The notes under the pieces: model-generated
What the model was told of the DNA's origin: nothing
What the model saw: the letters and a program-made list of their open reading frames with translations, nothing else
Database searches by the model: none
Position numbers and translations under genes: made by a program
DNA from: Methylobacter sp.
GTDB lineage: Bacteria > Pseudomonadota > Gammaproteobacteria > Methylococcales > Methylomonadaceae
Direction of reading: 5' to 3'
Assembly (NCBI GenBank): GCA_004299305.1
Contig: SCPZ01000096.1
Span: forward strand, 1 to 64,000
DNA length: 64,000 nt
Shown here: in pieces, positions 9,085 through 17,418 of the stretch
How the letters are laid out: each line of letters opens with the position of its first letter
How positions within the stretch are numbered: position 1 is the stretch's first letter

Positions 9085-11370
9085 TTATTTACCGCCCCGC
9101 GCCTTGGCAAATGCGCTAGCCATTGAACCTTGCACCGGAGCCTGCTGCTTGGGTTTATGTGGCGTCGGTTTCTGGCTATTTCGCTCGGGCCTGGCTTCTT
9201 CCGTCGCCTCTGGATTTGTTTTCATCGATAATGAAATACGCTTGCGTTCGACATCGACCTCCATGACTGTCACTTTGACCATTTCACCGGTTTTAACCGC
9301 ATCCCTGGGGTCCTTGACGAAGGTATCCGATAAATGGGAAATATGCACTAAGCCGTCCTGGTGTACGCCAATGTCGACAAATGCGCCGAAGTTAGCGACA
9401 TTGGTGACGACGCCGTCCAGCCTCATGCCGACTTCAAGGTCGGTGATTTTCTCGATGCCGGCTTTAAACTCGACGCTTTTAAATTCCGGCCTGGGATCGC
9501 GGCCGGGCTTTTCCAATTCCTGCAAGATGTCGGTCACGGTCGGCAAACCGAAATGCTCATTGGTGTAATTGGCCGGATTCAGCCCGCGTAGAAACTGGCT
9601 TTGGCCTATCAGGTCGCGGATCGATTTTCCGGTGCCGCCGATAATGGCTTCCACAACCGGATAGGCTTCGGGATGAACCGAAGACGCATCCAACGGGTTG
9701 TCGCCGTTCATAATGCGCAAAAATCCCGCCGCCTGCTCATAAGCCTTGTCGCCCAAACGCGGCACTTTTTTCAATTGCTTGCGATTAGTAAACGGGCCGT
9801 TTTCATTGCGGAAGGCGACGATGTTTTCACTGATGCTGGCCGACAAACCGGACACCTGTTTAAGCAGGGCTACCGATGCGGTATTCACATCAACGCCGAC
9901 CGCATTTACGCAATCTTCGACCACGGTATCGAGGCCCTTGGCTAACTGAACCTGATTCACATCGTGTTGGTACTGGCCCACGCCGATCGATTTCGGGTCG
10001 ATTTTAACCAGCTCAGCCAATGGGTCCTGCAAGCGTCTGGCGATAGAAACCGCGCCGCGTAGCGACACATCCAGCTCGGGAAACTCCTTGGCGGCCAGCT
10101 CGGAGGCCGAATAAACCGATGCGCCCGCTTCCGATACAGTGATCTTAGTGAACTTCAATTCGCCATGCCGTTTCATCACATCGGCGACCAGCTGGTCGGT
10201 TTCCCTAGAACCCGTGCCGTTGCCGATGCTAACCAAATCGACCTCGTGCTTTTGAATCAGTTTTGCCAGCGTATTTATAGCGCCATCCCAATCCTTGCGC
10301 GGCGGATGCGGATAAATGGTGTCTGTCGCCAGCAGCTTTCCAGTAGGATCGACAATCGCAACTTTAACTCCGGTGCGGATGCCGGGGTCCAGCCCCATAG
10401 TCGCTTTAGGCCCTGCCGGTGCGGCCAGCAACAAATCCCGTAAATTGCTGGCGAACACCCGAATCGCTTCCAGTTCGGCGGCTTCGCGCAACCTGAGTTT
10501 TAAGTCCAGGTCGATGCGGGTGTACAGTTTAATTTTCCAGGCGAAACGCGCGGTTTCCGCCAGCCAGGCATCGGCTGGTTTTGCTGTATCGGTGATATTC
10601 AATCGGACAGCTACAAACTGGGCGCAAAGATCATGTTCCATTTTGTCATCGGCGCTGGGTTTTAGCGTTAGATTCAACAAATCCTCATTACGACCGCGAA
10701 ACAACGCCAAAGCCCGGTGCGAAGGGATTTTATTGACGGCTTCTTCGTAATCGAAATAATCTTTGAATTTTTCAGCCGCCTGTTCCTTGCCGGTCACAAC
10801 GCTGGCGTGGATTATGCCTTTTTGCCAGATGCGCTCGCGCAGTTCGGCCAACAGCTCGGCGTCTTCGGAAATGCGTTCCATGATGATTTGCCGTGCGCCA
10901 TCCAAAGCTGAGGCGGCATCCGCCACGCCTTTATCAACATCAATATAAGCGGCTGCCGCTTGTTCGGGAATCAGGCTGCGGTCAGCCAATAAGGCATCGG
11001 CAAGCGGCTCAAGCCCCGCTTCGCGGGCGATCTGCGCCTTAGTGCGGCGCTTAGGCTTATAAGGTAAATACAAATCTTCGAGCAGCGTTTTGGTATCGGC
11101 GTCATTTATGGCTTTTTCCAGTTCCGGCGTCAGCTTGCCCTGAGAGCTGATGCTGTCCAGAATAGTAAGACGCCGCGCGTTAAGTTCGCGCAAATAGCCC
11201 AAACGCTCTTCCAGCAATCTTAATTGAGTATCGTCCAAGCCGCCGGTCACTTCCTTACGGTAGCGGGAAATAAACGGGACGGTCGCGCCTTCATCCAATA
11301 AATCGACAGCGGCGGCGACTTGCCTGGCGTTAACGGCTAATTCTTCGGCAATGCGTTGTATTACATCCAT
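9085..11370 (-). CDS. tex: Tex family RNA-binding transcription accessory protein
   Basis: A 761-residue Tex protein. An N-terminal helical domain is followed by a YqgF-like RNase H fold ([17 protein letters not shown]), helix-hairpin-helix segments ([19 protein letters not shown]), and an S1 domain at about residues 640-720 ([20 protein letters not shown]). The tail is basic and low in complexity. Tex binds nucleic acid and affects transcription and tolerance in several bacteria. Length and domain order are normal. It stands alone on the minus strand. Confidence 0.95.
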   Translation of the reverse strand: MDVIQRIAEELAVNARQVAAAVDLLDEGATVPFISRYRKEVTGGLDDTQLRLLEERLGYLRELNARRLTILDSISSQGKLTPELEKAINDADTKTLLEDLYLPYKPKRRTKAQIAREAGLEPLADALLADRSLIPEQAAAAYIDVDKGVADAASALDGARQIIMERISEDAELLAELRERIWQKGIIHASVVTGKEQAAEKFKDYFDYEEAVNKIPSHRALALFRGRNEDLLNLTLKPSADDKMEHDLCAQFVAVRLNITDTAKPADAWLAETARFAWKIKLYTRIDLDLKLRLREAAELEAIRVFASNLRDLLLAAPAGPKATMGLDPGIRTGVKVAIVDPTGKLLATDTIYPHPPRKDWDGAINTLAKLIQKHEVDLVSIGNGTGSRETDQLVADVMKRHGELKFTKITVSEAGASVYSASELAAKEFPELDVSLRGAVSIARRLQDPLAELVKIDPKSIGVGQYQHDVNQVQLAKGLDTVVEDCVNAVGVDVNTASVALLKQVSGLSASISENIVAFRNENGPFTNRKQLKKVPRLGDKAYEQAAGFLRIMNGDNPLDASSVHPEAYPVVEAIIGGTGKSIRDLIGQSQFLRGLNPANYTNEHFGLPTVTDILQELEKPGRDPRPEFKSVEFKAGIEKITDLEVGMRLDGVVTNVANFGAFVDIGVHQDGLVHISHLSDTFVKDPRDAVKTGEMVKVTVMEVDVERKRISLSMKTNPEATEEARPERNSQKPTPHKPKQQAPVQGSMASAFAKARGGK

Positions 11371-11800
11371 TTTTTGAGTTTTTGTGCAGTTTAAGATGCG
11401 TGCATTGTAGCAGCAAGGGATGGCTTAGATAAAAAGTAACTACTCAACAACTGGAAAAATAGTAGTTCCGAAGTTTTTCATTAAAATATATTCGACTAAT
11501 TTCATTTGTGGATCGTAATGGTTTCCAGGGGCGCGACCGGGTATGCACCTAGCGTAAAATCACAACACCATCAACTGCTCGCTACTCTCGGTGTGAATCA
11601 GATCACCGCTACGTTGTAAAACAAAATAACCGCGCCGTAATGCTTCCGTTTTGGCTTTGTCATTAAGAGCTGTCCTCGAATAACTTGAACAATTTGAAAT
11701 ACTTAATCCCCCTTACTAAAACCAATTTTCACAATGAGTAGAGCTACTTAATTACCAAAAACTGTTCAAGTTAATTATGGACAATTCCTTAGTTGTTCGC

Positions 11801-11831
11801 CAGATAACATCCCTTGAAGGGATGTTATCTG
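11801..11831. repeat. 31-bp perfect palindrome, copy 2
   Basis: Identical to 7431-7461, arms CAGATAACATCCCTT and AAGGGATGTTATCTG. It directly abuts a second hairpin with a different sequence, giving two stacked palindromes. Confidence 0.85.
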
Positions 11832-11860
11832 TAGTGTGACTATCATGCCAGTCACACTAC
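11831..11860. repeat. 11-bp-arm inverted repeat
   Basis: GTAGTGTGACT and AGTCACACTAC are perfect complements around an 8-base loop. It shares its first base with the preceding palindrome and lies about 150 bp before the bufferin precursor gene. It could be an operator or a transcript hairpin; nothing in the sequence decides. Confidence 0.7.
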
Positions 11861-12010
11861 GTTATCTCGCTACGCTCAATAAGCTAACCCGACCTAGCCT
11901 AAAAAATCCCAAAAAAAATTGTAACAAATTAACCATTACTCCGACTGATAAGACAGAAAGGTAAACATGCTTTTCTGTAATCCACTTAATTCAAACTACG
12001 AGACTTAACT

Positions 12011-12310
12011 ATGAACAAAAAAACCTTAGCCTTAACTCTGGGCGGCGCAATAGCAACGGCATTAACCGCAAGTCCAATGGTTAACGCGCAAGAAAATCCT
12101 TTTGGGCTGCAAAAAATCAGTGGTGCACAAGTGCTTGCCGCTGCCGATGAAAAAATGCCTGAAGGCGGTTGCAGCGGCAAAATGAAAGAAGGCAAGTGCG
12201 GCGAAGGTAAATGCGGCGCCAACAAAATGAAAATGAAAGAAGGCGGCTGTAGCGGCGCTGCCAAGCCTGAAGAAAAAATGAAAGAAGGCGGTTGTAGCGG
12301 CAAAATGTAA
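12011..12310 (+). CDS. bufA: bufferin-type copper-binding peptide precursor
   Basis: A 99-residue precursor of a ribosomally made, modified peptide. Residues 1-27 are a Sec-type signal peptide ending near NAQ. After a short spacer (ENPFGLQKISGAQVLAA) come five cysteines, each in an EGxC motif: EGGCSG, EGKCG, EGKCG, EGGCSG, EGGCSG, spaced by lysine- and methionine-rich linkers. In known bufferins and the Haemophilus HvfA peptide, the MNIO enzyme converts such cysteines into oxazolone/thioamide or thiooxazole groups that bind copper in the periplasm. The MNIO enzyme and its partner lie just downstream. A repeat insertion separates this gene from the rest of the operon. Confidence 0.9.
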   Translation: MNKKTLALTLGGAIATALTASPMVNAQENPFGLQKISGAQVLAAADEKMPEGGCSGKMKEGKCGEGKCGANKMKMKEGGCSGAAKPEEKMKEGGCSGKM

Positions 12311-12416
12311 TACCTCTATCAAGCCGCCCGATTATTTTTCTCTGGCGGCTTACCACTATTAAAAAAACGTAACTATTCAGCGTATCGGGAAAACTTTTCA
12401 TTTTGGCAGGACTTAG

Positions 12417-12672
12417 CCCCCTCTCCTGCTGGAGAGGGTTGGGGAGAGGAGAATTTAGGCGATTGCCAAGAATAAATATGCCCAAATGACGCAGGATTTT
12501 TGTTCGTCTGCAAGGCGTAAAAATGGGCGCATAGCGAGCTATGCAACCATTTTTACAACGCAGCAGACGGACAAAAAGACCAGTCAGATGGGTATATTTT
12601 TCGCAGGAAATCGCCTTAATAGCATGGCTTTATTTTGATCCTCCTCACCCTACCCTCTCCAACAGGAGAGGG
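12417..12672. repeat. paired REP-like palindromes (BIME-like) around a MITE
   Basis: Left unit: CCCTCTCCTGCTGGAGAGGG plus TTGGGGAGAGG. Right unit, inverted: CCTCACCCTA then CCCTCTCCAACAGGAGAGGG. The same unit pair occurs at 30526-30617 and inside hsdM at 60034-60131. Here a 166-bp palindromic element sits between the two units. Confidence 0.85.
12454..12619. mobile_element. MITE-like palindromic element, copy A
   Basis: A 166-bp element with imperfect terminal inverted repeats (TTTAGGCGATTGCC, and TTAAGGCGATTTCC read inward from the other end). Its centre is a long hairpin around GCGCATAG CGAG CTATGC with arms GTAAAAATGG and CCATTTTTAC. Copies B (29824-30035) and C (41923-42137) share both ends and the hairpin. 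There is no coding capacity. It lies between bufA and the next bufferin operon gene. Confidence 0.88.
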
Positions 12673-12725
12673 ATATCGTGCTTCGCGCAGAATAATTACA
12701 AAAAAACTTAGATAAGGAAAAAATT

Positions 12726-12845
12726 ATGTCACTCATGTGCAATTTAAATGGCCAATGCAGCACCAAAAAAGGCCTATGTATTCATGAAAAAATGATGATG
12801 CTTGCCCTGGCGGCAATCGCCCATTGGGTTTTACGCTGGTTTTAA
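12726..12845 (+). CDS. unrecognised 39-residue Cys-containing membrane peptide
   Basis: A short frame with a good AAGGA ribosome site, 18 bp ahead of bufB. The product begins MSLMCNLNGQCSTKKGLC: three cysteines in the first 18 residues, spaced C-x5-C-x6-C. A hydrophobic helix rich in Met and Ala with HWVLRWF at the C-terminus follows. It lacks EGxC motifs and a normal signal peptide, so it does not look like a second bufferin. Its position between precursor and modifying enzyme suggests a role in copper handling or in the maturation machinery. I do not recognise the family. Confidence 0.6.
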   Translation: MSLMCNLNGQCSTKKGLCIHEKMMMLALAAIAHWVLRWF

Positions 12846-12863
12846 ACCGCTGAAGGGACACAA

Positions 12864-13799
12864 ATGAACACATTTGCTATCAGCGGTGCGGGCTTAGGGC
12901 TACGCCGAGAGCTATTACCGGCTCTGGAATCGGGCGTTCCCGATGTGATTAAATTTTTTGAAGTATCGCCTGAAAACTGGATCGATATTGGCGGCCGATT
13001 GGGCAAGATTTTTCGTGCCTACACAGAACAACATTGCTTCGTAGCACATGGCCTTTCCTTATCCATTGGCGGTCCGGCACCGCTGGATATAGCATTTTTG
13101 CAACGCATGAAAGCGTTTCTCGATGAACATAACTTCGCGCTGTACACCGAACATTTAAGCTTTTGCAGTGATGAAGGGCATCATTACGACCTTTACCCCA
13201 TCCCTTTTACCGAGGAATCGGTGCGTCATGTGGCCGACAGGATGCGTGTTGCGCAAGATATTCTTGAACGCCCTATTGCGCTGGAAAATGCCTCTTATTA
13301 CGTCACTCCCCCGTTAGCGAAAATGGACGAACTGACGTTCATCAATGCGGTGCTGACGGAAGCCGATTGTCCGTTTCATTTGGACGTAAACAACATTTAC
13401 GTTAATAGCCTTAATCATGGTTACGATGCGACCGCCTTTTTAAAAGGCTTATGCGGCGAACGCATTGTTTATGGGCATGTTGCCGGGCATGATTTGGATA
13501 AATCGGGGGTTATTATCGACACGCACGGACAAGCGGCTTGCGATCCGGTTTGGCAATTATTGGAAGTCGCCTATCGGACTTTCGGCGTGTTTCCGACCTT
13601 ATTGGAACGGGATTTTAATATACCGCCGTTAGCGGATTTGGTGGTAGAAGTCGAGCATATCGCCGATTTGCAACAGTTTTATCGTTACAGCTCAGGCAGT
13701 GTTCTCGATCACCATTCCAGACGCGGTTCTATCTCGGCAACTGCGCCCGGCGTTGCTCTATCGCCTGCAACCATGCAAACCGCTGGAGCAAGAACATGA
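12864..13799 (+). CDS. bufB: MNIO-family (DUF692) bufferin-modifying oxidase
   Basis: A 311-residue DUF692 protein with a TIM-barrel fold, a multinuclear nonheme iron oxidative enzyme. Likely metal ligands are visible in order: FEVSPENW, VAHGLSLSIGG, YTEHLSFC, IALENASYY, HLDVNNIYVN, YGHVAGH, DTHG and LLERDFNIP. Members modify cysteine residues of partner peptides, here the EGxC cysteines of the upstream precursor. The last 35 residues are low-complexity and Ser/Ala-rich. It overlaps the start of bufC by 4 bp. Confidence 0.93.
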   Translation: MNTFAISGAGLGLRRELLPALESGVPDVIKFFEVSPENWIDIGGRLGKIFRAYTEQHCFVAHGLSLSIGGPAPLDIAFLQRMKAFLDEHNFALYTEHLSFCSDEGHHYDLYPIPFTEESVRHVADRMRVAQDILERPIALENASYYVTPPLAKMDELTFINAVLTEADCPFHLDVNNIYVNSLNHGYDATAFLKGLCGERIVYGHVAGHDLDKSGVIIDTHGQAACDPVWQLLEVAYRTFGVFPTLLERDFNIPPLADLVVEVEHIADLQQFYRYSSGSVLDHHSRRGSISATAPGVALSPATMQTAGART

Positions 13800-14548
13800 T
13801 GGCTTTTCAAGCCGTGCAGCGGCAATTTTTAGCGCATTTGCGCAACCCTGGGCAACAGCCTTTGCCGATAGGTTTTGGCCCACAAGGCGTGGCGCTCTAT
13901 ACCGGTTTACTAGTCAACAAATTCAACGACAGCTTAACAACCTGTTTCCCAGTCACGCACGCAATTTTAGGAAAAACGGCTTGGCAACAATTGCTTAAAA
14001 GTTTTATTGCCCGGCATCGTTGCTTGTCGCCTTATTACCGGCAAATCCCCGATGAATTTATCCGGTATTTGCAGACCGAATGGGTCAATCATACCGGACT
14101 GCCTTATTTGCTGGAATTGGCGCATTTCGAATGGGTTGAGCTGATATTGGCGATTACCGACGCTGACCCCGTTGTTCAGTACGAGACTGCGGTTAATGAC
14201 TGGTTGGCATGCCACCCCGTTTTCGCGCCGGTCTTGCAGTTGCTGCATTACGCCTATCCCGTACAGCGCATCAATGAAAACTACCAACAAACTACGCCCC
14301 CGGAACAGGCCACGCATATTTTAGGGTTTCGGGATAAGGAGGATGTCGTGCAGTTTATTGAATTAAACCCTGCAACTGCGCGGTTAATAGAAATTTTACA
14401 GACTGGCGGTTGTTCTGTTCAAACAGCAATAGAACAAATCGCCGCCGAGTTACAACACCCTGAACCATCCGCACTATTTGCCTTTGGCGTTGCAACTTTA
14501 GCGGATTTAATGCAACAGGGCGCTATTTTGGGTACAGGAACAGATTGA
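13796..14548 (+). CDS. bufC: MNIO partner protein (DUF2063, BufC/HvfC-like)
   Basis: A 250-residue DUF2063 protein. The N-terminal half carries the family pattern PIGFGPQGVALYTGLLVNKF and CFPVTHAILG, with a further helical domain to the C-terminus. In characterised systems this partner binds the precursor's leader or core and presents it to the MNIO enzyme. Coupling to bufB through a 4-bp ATGA overlap supports joint function. Confidence 0.9.
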   Translation: MMAFQAVQRQFLAHLRNPGQQPLPIGFGPQGVALYTGLLVNKFNDSLTTCFPVTHAILGKTAWQQLLKSFIARHRCLSPYYRQIPDEFIRYLQTEWVNHTGLPYLLELAHFEWVELILAITDADPVVQYETAVNDWLACHPVFAPVLQLLHYAYPVQRINENYQQTTPPEQATHILGFRDKEDVVQFIELNPATARLIEILQTGGCSVQTAIEQIAAELQHPEPSALFAFGVATLADLMQQGAILGTGTD

Positions 14549-14557
14549 GGCTTTATC

Positions 14558-15445
14558 ATGCTTTCAAAAACCAACATTGATGACTTTTTACAAACGCTTT
14601 ACACCATGGCTTTTTTGGTTGAAGCCCGCGATGCTTATACCGGCGGGCATTTGTGGCGAGTATCGCAATTAACCGGGCGTTTAGCGTTAGCCTCGGGATT
14701 ATCGCGTAAAGAAGCCGCTACAGCCGCATTAGGCGGGTTTTTACATGACTTGGGCAAGGTCGGCGTACCGGATGCTATTTTGAACAAAACGGGTAAATTG
14801 ACCGATACAGAATACGCGATTATCAAAACCCACCCGGAAGTTGGCGTTCGTGTTTTGCACGGCCATCCGCTGACCGGGCTTATTCATGATGCGGTACTGA
14901 GTCACCATGAACGCATCGATGGCCGTGGCTATCCTAACGGTATTGCCGAAAGCGCAATCACGCAGGTGGCGAAAATGGTCAGCTTGGCGGATGCGTTTGA
15001 TGCGATGACCAGCAGTCGCCCGTATCGTGCCGGTATGCCGCTGGATGCGGCATTAGAGCAAATCGAAATAAACTTAGGACAGCAGTTTGATAAAAAACTG
15101 GGGGAACGCTTTATAGCCTTGGGCCGTAGCGGCGAATTAAACGCCATTATCGGACATAGCGATGCCGGTATTCCGTTACATAGTTGCCCGATGTGCGGCC
15201 CTGTAGTCGTGGTTAAACGCGGGCAAAAAGCAGGCGATGCCGTGTATTGCCCGGTTTGCGGCAATGGCTTTCACTTGGCCGAAGCACATAACCATGCCTT
15301 ACGGCTTGAACCCAGCCATAAAAAAGGCAGCCCCGCCGATTTAATGACGGATATAGATTACCCGTTGCTAAATCAACTGATTGAAAATGTCGCCCCGTAT
15401 CTGTCCACCGGCAAAAGCCATTGGTGGAATTGGCGCGGTGCGTAA
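14558..15445 (+). CDS. HD-GYP phosphodiesterase with C-terminal zinc ribbon
   Basis: A 295-residue protein starting 9 bp after bufC. Residues 10-175 form an HD-GYP domain: HDLGKVGVPDAILNK and HHERIDGRGYPNG match the HD and GYP motifs of c-di-GMP phosphodiesterases. Residues 205-235 hold CPMCGP and CPVCGNGFH, a four-cysteine zinc-ribbon pair. There is no receiver or membrane domain. HD-GYP proteins are not standard bufferin operon members, so this could link copper peptide production to cyclic nucleotide signalling, or simply be co-transcribed. Confidence 0.85.
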   Translation: MLSKTNIDDFLQTLYTMAFLVEARDAYTGGHLWRVSQLTGRLALASGLSRKEAATAALGGFLHDLGKVGVPDAILNKTGKLTDTEYAIIKTHPEVGVRVLHGHPLTGLIHDAVLSHHERIDGRGYPNGIAESAITQVAKMVSLADAFDAMTSSRPYRAGMPLDAALEQIEINLGQQFDKKLGERFIALGRSGELNAIIGHSDAGIPLHSCPMCGPVVVVKRGQKAGDAVYCPVCGNGFHLAEAHNHALRLEPSHKKGSPADLMTDIDYPLLNQLIENVAPYLSTGKSHWWNWRGA

Positions 15446-15465
15446 AAACCCGAATCTATTTTGCG

Positions 15466-16020
15466 ATGAACATGACGAATGAATCCCACTCTCCAACAAA
15501 CTGTGCAGTTTGCCCGCTACACAAAGCAATACGCGGATGGGTTGAGCTTATAAAACAAACATCCCGCTGGTTTGAAGCGAATACCGCCGGTTTTGCACCG
15601 CTGTTGCTTCGGCTGTTAATCGCTTATGAGTTTTTAGAGGCGGGATTGGAGAAAGTTTCCGGCGAAAACTGGTTTGCCGATTTAGCATTTCCTTTTCCGT
15701 TTAACTTATTGCCGCCCGATCTGAGCTGGGGGCTGTCGATAGGGCTGGAGATCATCGCACCGATTGCGTTGATTTTAGGCTTTGCCACGCGCTTTTTCAG
15801 TTTTGCGTTGATTATTTTAACCATCGTTGCCATCGCTGCTGTCCACTGGCCGGCCGAATGGCACAGCTTAGCGCAATTATGGCAAGGCTACGCGATTACC
15901 GATCAAGGCTACGGTAATTACAAACTGCCGTTGATGTATTTGTTCATGCTGACCTCTTTGTTATTTAGCGGTTCCGGCCGTTTAAGTCTGGATACGTGGC
16001 TGGCTCTTAAAAAACGCTAA
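15466..16020 (+). CDS. DoxX-family membrane protein
   Basis: A 184-residue DoxX protein. The ATG at 15466 is preferred over a TTG upstream. The N-terminus has two cysteines and a histidine (CAVCPLH) before four membrane segments (residues about 45-180): LLLRLLIAYEFLEAGLEK, IGLEIIAPIALILG, ALIILTIVAIAAVHW and LMYLFMLTSLLFSG. DoxX proteins recur in bufferin and Hvf operons; their exact role is unresolved. It is probably the last gene of this operon. Confidence 0.85.
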   Translation: MNMTNESHSPTNCAVCPLHKAIRGWVELIKQTSRWFEANTAGFAPLLLRLLIAYEFLEAGLEKVSGENWFADLAFPFPFNLLPPDLSWGLSIGLEIIAPIALILGFATRFFSFALIILTIVAIAAVHWPAEWHSLAQLWQGYAITDQGYGNYKLPLMYLFMLTSLLFSGSGRLSLDTWLALKKR

Positions 16021-16134
16021 TCATTTCGGGTTAGTGATTAAAGTGGCTATCAACATACAATCAAGATACCGGATCGGTTGAATTGCGAAAAGATTCAACC
16101 GACTTGGTAAAAAAGTAAATCAAGAACCGAAATT

Positions 16135-16614
16135 TTAAAGCCCAAGATCGCTCAGTCCCGGATGATTGTCGGGACGGCGGCCCAACGGCCAATGGAATTT
16201 TCGCTCGGATTCCTTAATCGGCAAATCGTTGATGCTTGCGTAGCGACGCTGCATCAAGCCGTTTTGGTCGAATTCCCAGTTCTCGTTACCGTATGAACGG
16301 AACCACTCGTTATTGTCATTATGCCATTCATAAGCAAAGCGGACAGCAATGTGGTTATCTTCAAAGGCCCATAGTTCCTTTATTAAACGGTATTCATGCT
16401 CTTTAGCCCATTTGCGGGTCAGAAACTCGATGATTTGCTCCCTGCCTGCCGGAAACTCGGCACGATTTCGCCATTGGCTGTCGATGGTGTAGGCCAGAGC
16501 AACTTTCTCAGGATTGCGTCCGTTCCAGCCGTCTTCGGCCATGCGTACCTTTTGGGCCGCCGTCACATGGGTAAATGGCGGAAATGGAGGGCGTACTGCT
16601 TCGGTAGTGTTCAT
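16135..16614 (-). CDS. DUF1348/SnoaL-like NTF2-fold protein
   Basis: A 159-residue DUF1348 protein with a cone-shaped NTF2-like fold. Signature stretches are [35 protein letters not shown] and [15 protein letters not shown]. An AGGAG ribosome site precedes the ATG. The biochemical role is unknown. A close paralogue lies at 30680-31147 under different control. Here it follows a glutathione S-transferase and an oxidoreductase on the same strand, suggesting a detoxification operon. Confidence 0.88.
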   Translation of the reverse strand: MNTTEAVRPPFPPFTHVTAAQKVRMAEDGWNGRNPEKVALAYTIDSQWRNRAEFPAGREQIIEFLTRKWAKEHEYRLIKELWAFEDNHIAVRFAYEWHNDNNEWFRSYGNENWEFDQNGLMQRRYASINDLPIKESERKFHWPLGRRPDNHPGLSDLGL

Positions 16615-16655
16615 TGATAACTCCTGGTTAATGAGGGGGTTTAGCGATTGGCAAG

Positions 16656-17264
16656 CTATTCAGGTTGCCGCATTCCCGGCATGCCGACGTAGCCGGGCAG
16701 TGCCTGAATTCGATTTATCCAGGCTATGACCGCCGGATAGGGTTCAAGATCGATTTTGCCTTCCTGCACCAATGCAATATAAGGATAAACAGCAATGTCG
16801 GCGACGGTCACATGCTCGGCAGCCAGCCAGCAATGATTATCAAGGCGCTGTTGCAGGATGTTCAGCAAGTTTGACGTGATTTGTCTGGATTCATCGAGAT
16901 TAATAGCGCGACCGAATTTAAAATGCAGGCGTAACCGGTTCGGCCCCATCACCACTTCATTGGCGGCAGATGAGAGCCAGGCCATAACTTCGCCTAATGC
17001 CGCCGCGTCGGTCGGCAACCAGCGTTCATTGCCGTATTTTCGGGCCAGATAAACCAGAATGGCCTGACTGTCCCGAATGACGATGCCGCCATCGGTTAAC
17101 ACGGGCACTTGGCCGAAAGGATTCATTTTCAAAAAATCGTCCGCCTTGTGCTGCCGTTCTGAGCCGTTGACAGCGATACTTTGATAGCTTAGGTCCAGCA
17201 GCAACAGCAGCAGGCGGACTTTATGGCAGTTGCCGGATAGGGCGAATTCGTAAAGGGTTATCAT
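16656..17264 (-). CDS. glutathione S-transferase
   Basis: A 202-residue GST. The start [20 protein letters not shown] has a GGAG ribosome site; an upstream in-frame Met lies in repeat DNA. The thioredoxin-like N-domain shows [13 protein letters not shown] and [14 protein letters not shown], the glutathione site; the helical C-domain shows [14 protein letters not shown]. Substrate unknown. It is followed by the DUF1348 gene 41 bp later. Confidence 0.9.
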   Translation of the reverse strand: MITLYEFALSGNCHKVRLLLLLLDLSYQSIAVNGSERQHKADDFLKMNPFGQVPVLTDGGIVIRDSQAILVYLARKYGNERWLPTDAAALGEVMAWLSSAANEVVMGPNRLRLHFKFGRAINLDESRQITSNLLNILQQRLDNHCWLAAEHVTVADIAVYPYIALVQEGKIDLEPYPAVIAWINRIQALPGYVGMPGMRQPE

Positions 17265-17320
17265 GTTTTTTCTCCGCTTAGGAATGTGTACGGAATAACG
17301 CGTGCAAGTTACCAATAGCC

Positions 17321-17364
17321 GGAGTGCAGGCTTTGCCTGCAAGCGCAAGCGAAGCTTGCACTCC
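17321..17364. repeat. inverted repeat of the GGAGTGCA family
   Basis: GGAGTGCAGGCTTTGCCTGC and GCGAAGCTTGCACTCC form a hairpin. A related copy at 32889-32957 carries a small extra insertion. It lies between the GST start and the preceding oxidoreductase gene. Confidence 0.75.
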
Positions 17365-17418
17365 CGCTGAAAACTTACGCCGCAAGTTGTTCAAATTGTT
17401 TCATGCTCATTCCTTAGT

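Larger units (their letters stand above)
11371..12010. other. intergenic region with repeats and a possible gene remnant
   Basis: This 640-bp gap holds the second 31-bp palindrome (11801-11831) joined to another inverted repeat (11831-11860). On the minus strand from about 11664 to 11560 a short frame reads LRRGYFVLQRSGDLIHTE before its stop. It has no start codon and may be the 3' scrap of a lost gene. The region just before 12011 should hold the bufferin promoter, but no clear -35/-10 pair or metal-regulator site is visible. Confidence 0.5.

Noticed and set aside
12417-12672. CRISPR-like array
   Set aside because: The repeats are palindromic units in inverted pairs around a MITE, without regular direct repeats and unique spacers; no cas genes are present.
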